64,000 nt of DNA from Otis tarda. Taxonomy: Eukaryota > Chordata > Aves > Otidiformes > Otididae. How positions within the stretch are numbered: the stretch's first letter is position 1; every line of letters starts with the position of its first letter. Below, piece by piece: positions 10,101 through 21,935 of the stretch. Where the stretch lies: the NCBI GenBank assembly GCA_026413225.1, contig CM048552.1, positions 216,032,553 through 216,096,552 on the forward strand. The letters are read 5' to 3'. The notes beneath the pieces are model-generated. The model was not told the origin of the DNA. It did not search any database and worked only from the letters and a program-made list of their open reading frames with translations. Position numbers and translations under genes: made by a program.

Positions 10101-12748
10101 GCGCCGTCGGGTCAGGGCAGTAACCCAGCGCACGGGGCAGCCCTGCCCCGTTACCGCGCCCCCCACGCCTTTCCCACTGTTTATACTTGGGTTGGAAGCG
10201 ACCTGCAGGCAGGTCTTTCCTTTTGCATTTGGAGATCCCACCTCCCACTAGCTCCACGATGAGGATGACGATGGCACGGGGCTCCCGGGCATTTATAAAG
10301 GGTCCCTTCCCAGGAGGGGGTGCTCAGGACCCCTGCCCAGACCCCCGTCCCCTCTGAGCACACGCTCATCTCGGCCGCGCTGCTGCTGCGCCCAGCGTCA
10401 CGCAGCGCTGAGGAGAGGGCAAAGAGGGGAAGCCGCGAAGAAGGGGGCAGAAACAACGGTGTGCGACACAGACACCAGCAAGCAACACCGGTTTTCATAG
10501 TGACAAACTGGGACGGCAGCTCAGTCGCCACCGGAGCTGCGCAAACGGCTTCGGGAGGAACCTCCTCAGCAGAGGGTCGCCGTGCCAGGAGCTCTCGTGC
10601 GCAGGCAGCGCTGGAGGAGGCGGCAGAGCAGCCTCCCGCAGTCAGGAGCTGTCTCACCCCTTCCCCAGCCCCGCCGCGACCCCTCTGCCCGCCGCCGTGC
10701 AGCCGCGCCCCGCGGAGCGCAGAGCATCTGTCCCGGGCTCGGCGCGCTCACGCGCTGCCTGCGGCGACCGGCTCTCCTGACACGCGCCCTTCCCCGCAGC
10801 TGCGCCCGCTGTCAGAAATCACACGGAGCTCTGTGCAAACACCCTTTCTTTGGCTAAGAAAGCCAACACAAACACAAACGTTCTGAGGACATTAAAAACC
10901 CACCTATACGAGCAGCTTTTGTACCCAGCCCTGTTATCTTCACTGCTAAGCAAACAGCTTTTAATGAATAGACTTTCATTTCCTCTGTGCCTGCCGCAGG
11001 CTTCCTATGTTTGATGAAATCAGAAAAAAAAACAAAGAAAAAAAAATGTATTGAAAGAGCTAAGAGCTTGGCGGCTGGGGAGGCGGTTGATCTGAAATGG
11101 TGAATTTCTTTCTTTCCCTTTTCTTCTGAATTTGCAGCAGCGTCCCTGGGATGGCTGGGGCAGAGCAGGGTTTTGGATGCTGTACCCGTGTCACCTCCGG
11201 CGCCGTCCAGCTGTGAACGAGCCTGGTCCCCGAGAGCGCTCATTGCTCCCGCTCCCAACTAGGGACGCTGGGCTTGGCCAGCCCCGGCCGGAGCCCTCAG
11301 CGTCCTGCTGGCTCCAAGCCCCGACGCAGGGCACGGCGTTTCGTGGAGCCCGGAGCTGGGGAGAGCTGCTCGCGGCACCTCCGGGGTCGCCAGCCCCTCC
11401 AAAGGAGGCACCTCCGGGGTCCAGGCGCGCGGCAGCGGCTCCCCACCTCGGGCAGGTCTGGGACGGCTTGGCAGCTTGGCAAGCGCCCTCAGCCCTCGCA
11501 GTCAGGGAAAAAAAGGCCGTTCTGCAGAAAGGGCTGGATGATCTGCTCCACGCTGCGACTGCCGACACGCACACCAGCCCTGCGGCCAGGTCGCACAGCT
11601 GGCAGAGGGTCAGAGCATCCCGGCTCCTGACACTGCGGAGCCTGCGCCTGCAGAAACGGCTCCCTAATTCCCGCGTTCAGGGTTGCCGCCTGGATGAGGA
11701 AGAGCTATGCTGGCCAGACCCGAGGAAGCCTCTGAGCTCAGGAGGGGACCAAAAACTGCCCAGACCCCGGTGCCTCAAAGCAGCGTGTGAGAGAAGCGCA
11801 GCCGACAGCAGGTATGATGCAGAGAGGAGCAGCAAGCGTTTGTCTCCGCATCCCACCCGGTGCAACACGGAGAGGTCTCTGGGCTCTGGTGCGTTCCCTC
11901 CTCTTCCTCATCCCCGAGTTCCTTCCCATGGTGGAATGGAAACTGCTGCCACAGCTTCGGCTTCGGGACGTCCTGGGACCTGCCGCAGCCGTCTCTGCGC
12001 GCTGGGGCCCTGAGCAAGCACCAAGAGCATCGCCCATTCACAGTCAGCAACTCGCACCGCAGTTTTCGCAGCGGGATTCAGAAGCCTTGGCACTTAACAG
12101 CTGAGCCAGAATGGCCATCAGGACCTGCTGTCGGGGCGAGAGCACAGACCAGTCTCACCGGAGCATGCGCCACCCGCCACGGCAACGCTACGCAGGGTGC
12201 TGGGCAAAAGGACCGTGGTGCTTTGGCGAGGAGAGCTGGACGGGTGGGAGCGTTGCCGTGACTCTTCCACAGGGCTGAGAGGATCCAGCTGTGGGAACAG
12301 CCCGATCCTGCTGTGGTCCTGAGGTCCCCCACCCTGCCACAGCTCCCATCTCCCCACGGGTCTTTATGTGTGCCCGGGACACTTCAGCAGCGCTGGTGCT
12401 CACTGCAGGGAGACGAGAACCTCCCGTCTCCTGACCCGGCCACTCGCGATTCACCGAAGCGGAGGCGGCAGGCGAGCTCACTCCGACAGCCTGCACGGCT
12501 GCCTCTGCCGAGGAAGGGCGCGGCAAGGAGAAGGGCTCTGCTTGCCGGTCAGATTGACGATGACGTTGAGCTCAGACTTTACACAGACGCACAGAACTGT
12601 CCTTGCTGCTCCTCCAGCAACACCTAGCACTCACTCTTCAGGTTTGCACTGCTGCTCACAATCGTCTGAGCCAGATTGCCACCCACGTCAGGCAGAGTAA
12701 GACAATATCAATGCAACTGCTACGTACTCCAACAAGAGGAACAAGTTG
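7109..12748. other. intergenic between the two OR52-type genes, no gene recognised
   Basis: Mostly GC-rich unique-looking DNA with one tetranucleotide microsatellite (8227-8287) and an A-rich stretch near 11017-11050. An AT-rich island at about 9090-9250 holds TTAATTAA and other homeodomain-type cores. The 293-codon frame at 11132-12013 (plus) has no recognisable domain and is taken as chance. Confidence 0.5.
8227..8287 (+). repeat. ATCC tetranucleotide microsatellite
   Basis: About 15 tandem ATCC units with one extra A interrupting after the third unit. It is likely length-polymorphic. Confidence 0.97.
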
Positions 12749-12836
12749 TTCAACAAAGTTATTTTGGTGTTGAACAAAGCTACTTTGGTGTTGAACAAAG
12801 CTACTTTGGTGTTGAACAAAGCTACTTTGGTGTTGA
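12749..12836 (+). repeat. 21-bp tandem repeat, four units
   Basis: There are four head-to-tail 21-bp units starting at 12749, 12770, 12791 and 12812. The last three are identical and the first carries three changes. Each full unit holds CAAAG-CTA-CTTTG, a short palindrome, and the core AACAAAG. On the minus strand one frame reads repeated FNTKVAL, but no gene is supported there. Confidence 0.97.
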
Positions 12837-13612
12837 CGGATGAATCAAACGGGCAGCCACGAAGCGGTGGGTGATCAGCCAGCCTTAAGGGCAGAAAAGG
12901 ACCCTGAGGGGCGAGGCACGTCACCCCGAGTGCTGCTCAGCGGTGTTTTTGCAAAGACAGGAAAGGTCCCTGCGGGATGCGTGGGATGTAGGAGGCCGCT
13001 GTCCCTTTGCACTCCATTCTAGAGGCTTGAATTCCAGTTTAGACATCATGGTTTAAGGGATGCTTCCCTTAAACACAGGACAGTAAAGCCTTTCCCGATC
13101 CCACAGCGCTCGTCGGCATGCAGACACCGTCAGCAGCAAGAGGTGCCGGGGCCCCTCAGCAATGCGAGCTCTACAGAGCATCATCTGTGCCATGGCCAAC
13201 AGCCCTGGGCCCATCCAGCTGTGGTTCGGGTACCAGGCTCCGGTCTGGGGACCGGTGTTCACTGTCTAGGCACTGAGGTAACAGGCGAAGGAACAAACAG
13301 AAACGAAGCTGTAGGTGAGCAAACACAATCAGCAGCAGTAGGCGATGGTAAATCAGCAGGCGTAAGAGCGTTCATGCTCCTCAGCTGACCCTGCCTGGTC
13401 TCTGCGAGACGGACCACTCAGGGGAAGCATCTCCAGGAGAAACCAGCAGCAACGAAGGGGCTCATGACCCAAGCCCACGTTTCCAGAAATCCCCCCACCC
13501 TCAGCTTCTCTTGAACCTCTTGGGCAAACCTCTTCCTCCAGGGTGAGAAGTGCTGCAGCGCTTGGTGCTGCTTTCCAGACCCTGTCCCGCGTCCCCCTTC
13601 CCCCGGCAGCGC
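12837..13612. other. presumed 3' flank of the OR52-type gene, no other gene recognised
   Basis: This lies downstream of the receptor at 13613-14587. I found no AATAAA or ATTAAA on the minus strand that clearly belongs to it. The rest is unique-looking sequence. Confidence 0.4.
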
Positions 13613-14587
13613 TCAGCACCTGCTCCCCCAGCCGGGGCGCGGGCACTCCCCCGTGGGGCAGAAGAGGCGCAGGACGCGCTCCCGGATCTGCCTTGTCCTC
13701 ACCCCGTACACGATGGGGTTGAGCATCGGGGGGACCACAACATAGAGATTGGCCAGGAGGATGTGCACGTGACTTGGGATGTGGTGGCCAAATCGATGCG
13801 TGAGAAAGGAGAAAAAGGCAGGCACGTAGAACATGAGGATCACGCAGAGGTGGGAGCCGCAGGTGCTCAGGGTTTTGAGACGGGCCTCCGAAGACGGGAG
13901 CCGAAAGACCGTCCTGAGGATCAGAGCGTAAGAGACAGCGATGAGCACGACATCCAGGCCAGAGGAGAGAAGAGCCGTGGTCAGTCCATACCAGACGTTG
14001 GCCTTTATGTCGGCGCAGGCCAGGCGGGCGATGCCCATGTGCTCGCAGTAGGTGTGGGGCATGACGTTGTGCCCGCAGTAGGGCAGCCGCTTCAGGAGGA
14101 AGATGGGTGGGAACATGATGCAGAACCCGCGGACAACGGCAGTCACAGCCATTTTCCCAATCACCGAGGGGGTCAGGGTGGAAGAGTACCGCAGCGGGTC
14201 GCAGACAGCCACGTAGCGGTCAAACGCCATCGCCAGCAGAACGGACGATTCCACGATGAAGGTGAAATGGGTGAAGAACATCTGTGTAACGCAGGCGTCG
14301 AAGGAAATTTCCCTGGCACTGAACCAGAAGATCGCCAGCATTTTGGGCACCGTGGTGGTCGAAAGCATGAGGTCAGAAACAGCCAGCATAGCGAGGAAGA
14401 GGTACATGGGCTCGTGGAGGGTCCTGTCCGTGATGATGACGAAGAGAAGGACGGAGTTGCCAAACACCGCAGTGATGTACATCAGACAGAAGGGGACAGA
14501 GATCCAGACGTGGGACTCCTCCATGCCCGGGATGCCCGTCAGGACGAAGGTGATGGGATCAAAGCTGCTTTCGTTGAGCTCATACAT
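13613..14587 (-). CDS. class I olfactory receptor, OR52-like, intact
   Basis: Single-exon odorant receptor of 324 residues, expected in olfactory cilia and coupling to the cAMP pathway. Visible are the N-glycosylation site NES (5-7), GIPGMEESH (18-26), [13 protein letters not shown] (60-72), [10 protein letters not shown] (120-129), [16 protein letters not shown] (168-183), [19 protein letters not shown] (228-246), [19 protein letters not shown] (273-291) and IVYG (292-295). The conserved cysteines C99 and C181 are present. The frame has no break and its length is near the family norm of about 315. The ATG at 14587 is the first in the exon defined by the acceptor CAG at 14623-14625, which follows a long pyrimidine run. 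It is a paralogue of the gene at 5739-6758 (about two thirds identical), same strand, about 7 kb apart, so a tandem pair. Confidence 0.95.
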   Translation of the reverse strand: MYELNESSFDPITFVLTGIPGMEESHVWISVPFCLMYITAVFGNSVLLFVIITDRTLHEPMYLFLAMLAVSDLMLSTTTVPKMLAIFWFSAREISFDACVTQMFFTHFTFIVESSVLLAMAFDRYVAVCDPLRYSSTLTPSVIGKMAVTAVVRGFCIMFPPIFLLKRLPYCGHNVMPHTYCEHMGIARLACADIKANVWYGLTTALLSSGLDVVLIAVSYALILRTVFRLPSSEARLKTLSTCGSHLCVILMFYVPAFFSFLTHRFGHHIPSHVHILLANLYVVVPPMLNPIVYGVRTRQIRERVLRLFCPTGECPRPGWGSRC

Positions 14588-14784
14588 GGTGCTTCAGCGC
14601 TCGGTGTCAGCCTGGCTCTGCCCTGTGCAAGAAAGAGGAGGGATAAGTAACGCCGGTGAGCCTGGAGTTAGCCCGTGACCGCCTACAAATGCGCACAAAT
14701 CGGTGCATACAGCGCTGTGTTTGTGAATGCGTTCCAACCTGAGCTGTTTCTGAAGGGGTTGACTTGCCGTGTTTTGCTGTACGA

Positions 14785-14993
14785 AAAATTTTTTACAATG
14801 CGAGTTGTAAAGCACTGGCCCGGGTTTTCCAGAGAGGCGGTGGATGCCCCATCCCTGGAAACGTTCCAGGCCAGGCTGGCCGGGGCTCTGAGCAACCTGA
14901 TGTGGTTGGAGATGTCCCTGCTCCTGGCAGGGGGGTTGGACTAGAAAACCTTCACAGGTCCCTTCCAACCCAGACCTTTCTGTGATCCTATGA
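14785..14993 (+). mobile_element. CR1 LINE 3' end upstream of the second OR52-type gene
   Basis: It begins with a 'ttttttacaatgcgagttg' block, continues through the 'agaggcggtggatgcccc' and 'tgtccctgctcctggcagg' blocks, and ends at 'ctttctgtgatcctatga'. It is opposite in orientation to the receptor and about 200 bases upstream of its ATG. Confidence 0.92.
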
Positions 14994-17900
14994 CCCACTC
15001 TGTCCTGTCAACCCTTACAAACTGTGCCTGCAGGAAAAACATCTCTGTCCCTCCACCGGCACTGCAAAAACCGTCCAGGTCCTCTTCTACCTCTACTTCA
15101 TCCACTGCCGCACAAAGCCATCATTGCTCGCCCTGTCGCTCTGGGTGGGCTCCGTGTCTGTGTGCCCCTGGGAAGCCGTGTGTCTTTGTTAGGGCTGTGT
15201 TCCTTCGGGGAGATGAAATAATACAACGCCTTGCTCTGCTTCGGTCAGTGACCGGTTCGTTTCTGGGAGCTCCTTGCCCAAACTGCTAGGACAGGAACAC
15301 AAACTGTACCGGTACCAACGCTGTTGGAGGTGGCGGACTCAACTACCGCCTCTGGAGGCTGTGACCACCCCTGGAACTTCTGCTGGACACGTTGCTCCCC
15401 GCATTTCCACCTGAACAAATGTGTTTGCGGGTTTGCAAACACCACAAAGTGCTGTTTGTGCCTCTTCCCCATCTCGCTGGGATTCCAGAGACCCAAACCC
15501 CGGCAAACCCCGTGGGGAAGAAGGGAGAGCGAGGCTGGGCCTTCAGCCCACGCCCTGACTTTCTGTCCAACCTAGAGCACCTCTCTTACCCAGCAGGTTC
15601 CCTGCCTTTGCCTTACTTTCTGCTCCTCTCCTTTGTAAAGAGGGGCAAAGAGGTGGGGGGCTGCAGAGCGCGAACTTTGGGCAAAGATGTGCTGGCCCAG
15701 AACTCAAGGCCCCCAGCGCTACCAAGGCAGCCACGCCACAGCAACGCTCCAGGGAGGGACCCCGGGCACAGATCAGCCAACACGGGACCTTTCCAGCCTC
15801 TGAGCTCAGCCTCCTGCCGCTTCCCAAAGTGCCGGGGTGGCCTGGGCGCGGGGCGCAGTCCCACGAGGGGCTGACCAGCCCGAGGGCATTTTTGCGATGC
15901 GAATAACGCAAACAAGCCAGGCCTGCAGAGTCCTCTCTGGGCCCTTTGGAGGAGAAGGAGCGGTGCAGGACTGCTGGGCTGATGTGCTTCCCCCATTTCA
16001 CCCCCGATTGTAGCCCCATCCTCACATATCACCTCTATAAAAAACGAGGGTTGGGATGCGGGAAAATCAGTTTGATTTGCACCAAAGCTAAACCTCCGCT
16101 CTTCAGCCCTGCTTGCAGCCCGGTTTGTATTGCAGACCGCAGGATCTGTGTGCAAGCTGCGTCTGCGTTTCTGAACCCTTTCCATGGAGAAGGGTTCCCG
16201 TCCCTCCCAACCCAAGTCCGCTGGAAACATCAGTCGCTGCAGGAAAGATCTCAGCTCATCACAAACGTTCATCCACTTGTAAAACCATGCAGTTCAACAG
16301 AGGTGAATAAAGACAGACGACGTCTGGAACTGCAAATTAAAGCACCCTGGGAACGTCCCCAGGCCCCAGCGCCAGCCGGCGCCCGACCGCGCGCAGGTCA
16401 CAGCGCCGCTCAGCAAGACTTCACCCCTGGAAAGATCTTTCTCTCACACCCTGCTTTACCTCCTTCCAGTCTTTCCAAACAAGAAAGCATTGCCCCAAAC
16501 GCCGGCGTTTAACCCAAAACGACTCACCCAGGGCCGGCCCCGAGGAGGAACGAGGACCCTTGGCCCCGACGCGCGCAGGGCTGCAGCGCGGCGCAGATCC
16601 CCGTCCGCGCTGCCGAGGGCCGGCGATACAAATCCTTCCCCTCCTGAATCCCCAAGGAAGATCAGCCCCTCGACCTGTGGAAGTTTAAATTGCCAGCGCA
16701 TTAAAGATTAACCCCAGTTAACGCTCCCAGGCGAGCCAGCACATTTCCTGCTTTCCCAGCATTTGCATCGCGCTGCTCTGACGCCGTCCCTGCCCGGCGC
16801 CGGCCGCGGCGAGGGCTCGAGGGCGCAGCACGCGGCCCCAGCATCTCTGGTGTCCGGGAGGGATCCATCCCCCATGGGGCAACTATCGCCCCACCACGCC
16901 GGTGAAACCTCCCGAAACGGCCCCGAGCTCGGCCGCGTGCCGCTGCGGGAGGGTTCCCGTGCCTGCCCGGCTCCAGCGCAGCCCAGCAGCGCCGGCTGGA
17001 ACAGCAGAAACACCACGGCTGCGTAGTTTGTAATGTGCTGTTAGTGTGAAATAGTTTTTAAAATACATGATGGTGGCAAAAGAAAGAAAAACAGCTCTGT
17101 TAGTTCAAAAGATGCAAAAAAAGATGGTCTGAAGATACTTTGCCTGCAACCAACGTGCTGAAGATCCATCATCGCAGCATAAAAAAGGGGCTGGATACAC
17201 AGGACTGCATGAAATAATGATTTTTTTTTTATTCTCAGGACCAAATAAAAATGACTGAAAGTAACTGCATGGTTTTGATGAAACAAAGCAGTATGAATTC
17301 TATATAGCTTGGAAACGCTCATCACTCAGCAATTTCTTGTGTTTCAGCGCTGTAGTGCCTCAGGTTCAGAAATAACATGAAACCAGCACAGGCAGCCAGG
17401 AGAAAGGTGCCTCTCTGGTGTTTTAGCAGCCACATGTCGGCATGGATCGTCCCGCTCTGCCAAACCGCCCTGCCCCGCCCTGCCCGTGGCGTGCCGAGCC
17501 CCCGCTGCCAGCAAGCCCACCCGTTCTCGGTCCGCCGGCCCGGTGAGCACTGTCCCGCCAGACACCGCAGGGGCCGGAGATCTCCCCAGCCCATCCCAGC
17601 GTTCATCCGGTCGGCGCACGGCATTGAATTTCCTTTTCGTTCCAGGTTTCCATGGCAGAGAGCTGTCCAGAGCCCTGAGACCAAGGAAGAGCCGTCCCAC
17701 TTCTCAGCCCTTAGAAACGGGGTGGAATTTGGGTTTCACAGATTTCACACCAGACAGTATTTTTAAGAGAAGGTGGAGCACTCTCTAGCCACACGCTAAT
17801 TAAAGAGGAAGCGGAAAATTCAGGTCTCTTCCCCAGAAATGTCCAATGCGATCCCTCGGGACTGGCTTGGCTTCCCGCAGCGCGCTGGGGCTCAGTGACA

Positions 17901-20900
17901 GCGAGGGCTGACACCCAGAGCGGGGCATCCTCGGTCAGTGCCCCAAAACCACCGGCTACGCGCGGCCGGGCTCCGGTCTGACGCAGCCCTTGCCCCCGCG
18001 CTCCGGGCTGGTGGGTGTCCAGCCGCGCCGGGGGCCGCAGCACGGCCGGTCCGCCAGCACCCGCTCCTTCTCCTGCGCGAGCGGTGGAGCGGGGCCAGAT
18101 GGACACCGGGGCAGCGAACACGCCTGTGGTTTTCTGGTTCTGCAGGTGAGCGAACAGAAACTGTCGAGACCGGCAGCCTGGAAGGGCGGTGGATTCCCCC
18201 CCCGGCCGCAGCCGGCGTCACCTGAACCCCGCGTCCCGGACAGCCAGCAGAGAACCTGGGCACGGCCGGGGAAGAGCCGCTGTCCGCGGCAGGAGAAGAC
18301 GGACGGCGCCCGAACGCGCTGGTTTTCCTCCGCCGGCGCCTGGAGCGACTGGTTCAGGAAAAGGCATTTCAGGTTAAGTGAGCGTAACCTGCCTCAAGCG
18401 TCCGCGTGCGCGGGTGGGAGAAGGTGCCGTTCGCTTCCCCAGCTTTTCCCTAGAAAAGTGACACCCTGCATCACATCCTCCACCACGCGTTCAAACAAAC
18501 CGTAGTTGTAAAGACCAAAAGGTAGTTTTGCCAGCAGCAAATGGGGATTATATTTATTTCAGAAACGATTGGGCGGTCACTTATTTCAGCTCTTCAAGAC
18601 GTTTCAGTAGCTAAAGCATTTCCAATCGAGTGCAACGACAGCCTGATTCTGCAGGGTAACCTGAATTAACCCGAACACCTCTCTGCCGTGTAAAACTATT
18701 CCATGTGGAACACTGGGTTTTTTAGTGTTCCCATTTTTTCTCTGAAATCTGGTATGGCAAATTACGGAAGGAGGGAGTAGACAATCTCTTCTTTAAGTCG
18801 ACGGTCCATCAGCACGAGGAAGGTCTCCTCCCAGCCGGAGCTCTGCCGCCTGACCGGCTCCTGCAGCTGCGACGCTTCACTGCGGCGGTGCAGCCTCGGT
18901 AACGTGGGCCAATGGTCCCCCCCAAGGGACACCGATCCCCGGCCCCTCCGTCCCATCCCTTTTCCCTGTGCCACGTCTCCCTCCTCTCCCGGAGCCAGGG
19001 ATGCCTCCCCACAGCTCGGGGGCAAGAAGGCAGGGGGAGCGGGAGGCCCTGGGCTTGCAGAAGGGTCTCGGGTCCTGGACAGGCGGCAGCTCTCTGCCAA
19101 GGTGTCGCACGCCCGCCATAGCCATGGAAATTTTCAATGGGAGCCATGCGCAGAATCTGAAACATTTCTTTTGTCTCTTCTTACGCGTGGTGCATTTCAA
19201 AACGCATTATTGAGATTCCCCTCACTTCTCGTTTTAGGAAGGAATCTGAGTCGTGCTGAGCTACCCAAGGCAGAAGCTGGGTTTCCTCCAGGGTCGGCAG
19301 CAATTCCCCTTGTCCCACCCTCGCTGCCCGCCCCGCCAGCGCCGAGCCCCATGCCCAAGCAGAGCCAGAGCCGTACAGCAAGAGGAGGATGCGGTGCTGC
19401 TGCGCTGCAAGGAAGGGGCTGCTGCCTCCCTGCACCCGGTGTCGCAGGCACCCCGGAGCGAGCGGCCGGGTGTCCCAGGAGACAGCCAGAGCGGCCCCCA
19501 GCCCTGCCTCAGCCACGCGCCGCGTCCCGCCCCGGGCCAGCACGGGTACCGGCAGGCTTCAGCGGGCAGCAGCCTTCCCTGGGGGATGCAGCCTGCATCC
19601 CTGGGGATGCCCCAGCATCACTGGGGCTGAACGGGGGCCCAGAAATAGGGGATGTCACTGGGAAGAGTAGCACGCCGAGGGGCCCCTGCTCTCCCACGCA
19701 GCTGGGTGACACACGGGGATGTTTCTGGGGCGGGGCTGAGGACGGGGAGCGCGCAGCCCGATGAGCACCGAGCGTGTTGCAGTGCTGCAGCCTGCGCAGA
19801 AGAGACGAGAGCTGGACGCACCGCTCGTGCCAGACCAGAGAAACACGGGGCGTTCAGGAGAGTGAGCTCTAGAGGTCTCTGCCAGGCAAGAAATGCCGTG
19901 GTCCTGCGGCCCTGGCAGCCGGGTGCTGGGGGTCTTGGGCTGGCATCGCCCGCCAAGGGGCTCGGACCCCACTGGAGGAGTTGGGAGGGTCCCGCCAGGA
20001 CACGGCGCTGGGGAGGGGGACAAGGGAGGGGAGGGTGAGGGATGCTCTGCAGGCCGGCACGGAGCGGGGCACCTGAGGCACGTCCTCGCCCCTCGCCGAG
20101 ACCCCCGCTGTCCTCCCCGCTAACCCACGTGTGCACCGAGCCAGCTCCGGCTGTGGCAGAGATTTAAGAAGCGCCCGAGCACCGCCAAAGCCCTTCAGCT
20201 TTCGTCCGCGCTGCTTTACCCTGCGCCGCTACCCAGGGGGGCGGCTCACGCTCACGCACACGCGTGTGCATTTCACGTGGAAGAGCCGCGCGGTTTAACT
20301 ACGGGGACGGCGGTGACGGGGCGAGCCCGGCCGTCTGACAGCGAGCGGGCGAGGACGGGTCGGCTCGGCACGGCCGCGCTCCCGCCAGCCCCACCTGCTC
20401 GCTTTCCCAGGCCGAGCTCGGCGGCTCCCGCAGCCCAGGCAGCCGGCGACCCCGCTGTGCCGCTGCTCGCGGGGATTTTTTATCATTTCTATTCACTGCA
20501 CAGCCCCTTTCCTCCCAGCCCGGGGCCGCAGGGCCAGCGGTCGCAGGGGCGATAAAAACCCAGCTGAGCAGTGACACACAGCACCCAAAATCACCCGCTC
20601 AGCCCCGGCCCCACGGGAGGGCACCGCGGGCGACGCCAGCACGGCAGCACATCAGAGCCCTGCAAAAACAAGGGTTTGGGGGAGGCAGAACCCTGTTCTT
20701 GCTTGGAGTGCATCCCGTCAGGAATAGGTTTCCCTTCTTTACATCAAGAATTTATTTCTGACCAAAACATAAAAAACACTCAAGACCTAACGAGGAGAAA
20801 GTGCCTGTCCTAAGGTGGGGAGTAATTACCGTTAACAGCGTCGTCATCCCTGCTGAGCTGTCCCTCAGCAAAGCCTGAGCTCAGCGAAAGCGCGCAGGCA

Positions 20901-21589
20901 CCCGCACCTTCAGAAGCACCGGGCCTTGCCAGCCCTCAGACGACAGCAGCAGTGAAATCTCCGGCCACGGCTCGCAGCTTTCCACAGACCGATCCTCCCT
21001 GTCCCTTCTTGTGCTCTCTGGCAACACAAAGGTTTGAACCCACTTACACGGACAAAGCGTCCCTTCCACAGCCAATTTCAGCAACCCATTTCCTGCCGTC
21101 ATGGTCCAAACCGGCTCCAGCAAAACGGCAAACGCGCCCCTCAGCCGCCGGGACGCCGCGTTCTGGCGCCTTTCTCTGCCCCACGGCGCTGGGCTGGGCG
21201 GGTGCCGCGCTCGTGCTCTGCGCCGCGGGCTGGGTTCAGCGTCCTCCGCGGCACGGACGGCCCAGCACGGTCCGGCAGCTCCTTGGCCACTGCTTCCCGG
21301 TTCAAGGGTTTGTGAAGCGGGAAACGACAGGGCAGACACAGGGAGAGAAAATAAATCTGCGGGGGTGATGCTCGGCCCTGGTCCCTGCAGAGCCCCGACA
21401 CGAGGCCCGCGGGGTGCGCGGGGGGACCGCACACGTCACTGTTTCTCCAGCCGCTTTGGTTTTCACTCCACATGCGGTGGGGTCTGGCCGGGGGAACGGC
21501 CACGTCGGCATCGGCCCGGAGAGCGCGCGTGTGGTGGGGACGCGGCGACCACCAGACCCCTGGGTGAAAAGGAGAAAACGCCGGCGCTT
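14994..21589. other. intergenic, no intact gene recognised
   Basis: GC-rich DNA with an AT-richer patch at about 17030-17330 containing a T-run near 17220. Several long open frames (for example 18904-19764 plus) are low-complexity, lack recognisable domains and are treated as chance products of high GC. Confidence 0.5.
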
Positions 21590-21935
21590 CTGCAGACGGC
21601 AACGTCCCGCGGAAACGCCACGGGCAGCAGAATCGCTGACTCAGCAGCAAAGGCAAACCAAACAAGAGGCAGCTGGGCATGGCAGGCACAAAAGCAGCCC
21701 CCCTCATCCTGACCCAGCAAGCAGCTGACGGCCCGGCGCCGCAGAAGTCGAGCACAGCGACGCTGACACTGCTGACGCGGAAAGGACAAGGGCTTGGGGG
21801 GGCCTGGCTGCCTCGACACGACGAAGAACAAGGTGATGCTGCCAGACGTGCAGTAACGCCCGTGGAAAAGAGGGGACCGGAGTCCAGAGGTGAGAGCTCT
21901 CCGTGCCTGGGAGTCCCACACGGAAGGACGTTTAC
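21590..21935 (-). pseudogene. decayed class I olfactory receptor (OR52-type) pseudogene
   Basis: Fragments of a receptor are seen on the minus strand in more than one frame. Near 21920 is VGLPGTESSHLW, matching [11 protein letters not shown]. Further on is SITLFFVV, matching the TM1 end, followed by a Pro-Lys-Pro remnant of PMY. AVSASLCSTSA then matches [11 protein letters not shown]. Near 21600-21660 is FAAESAILLPVAF followed by RDVAVC, matching [11 protein letters not shown] and DRYVAVC. The order matches N-terminus to TM3, but at least two frameshifts separate the pieces. The TM4-TM7 half cannot be recognised, though weak matches may run to about 21480. It lies on the same strand as the two intact receptors and is likely an older member of the same cluster. 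Confidence 0.72.

Noticed and set aside
11132..12013. 293-codon plus-strand open frame
   Set aside because: No recognisable domain, starts are arbitrary, minus-strand frames are equally open, and composition explains its length.
13550..14650. 366-codon plus-strand open frame opposite the second receptor
   Set aside because: It is the antisense shadow of an intact GPCR gene, rich in His/Asp/Glu as expected from reversed codons, with no domain of its own.
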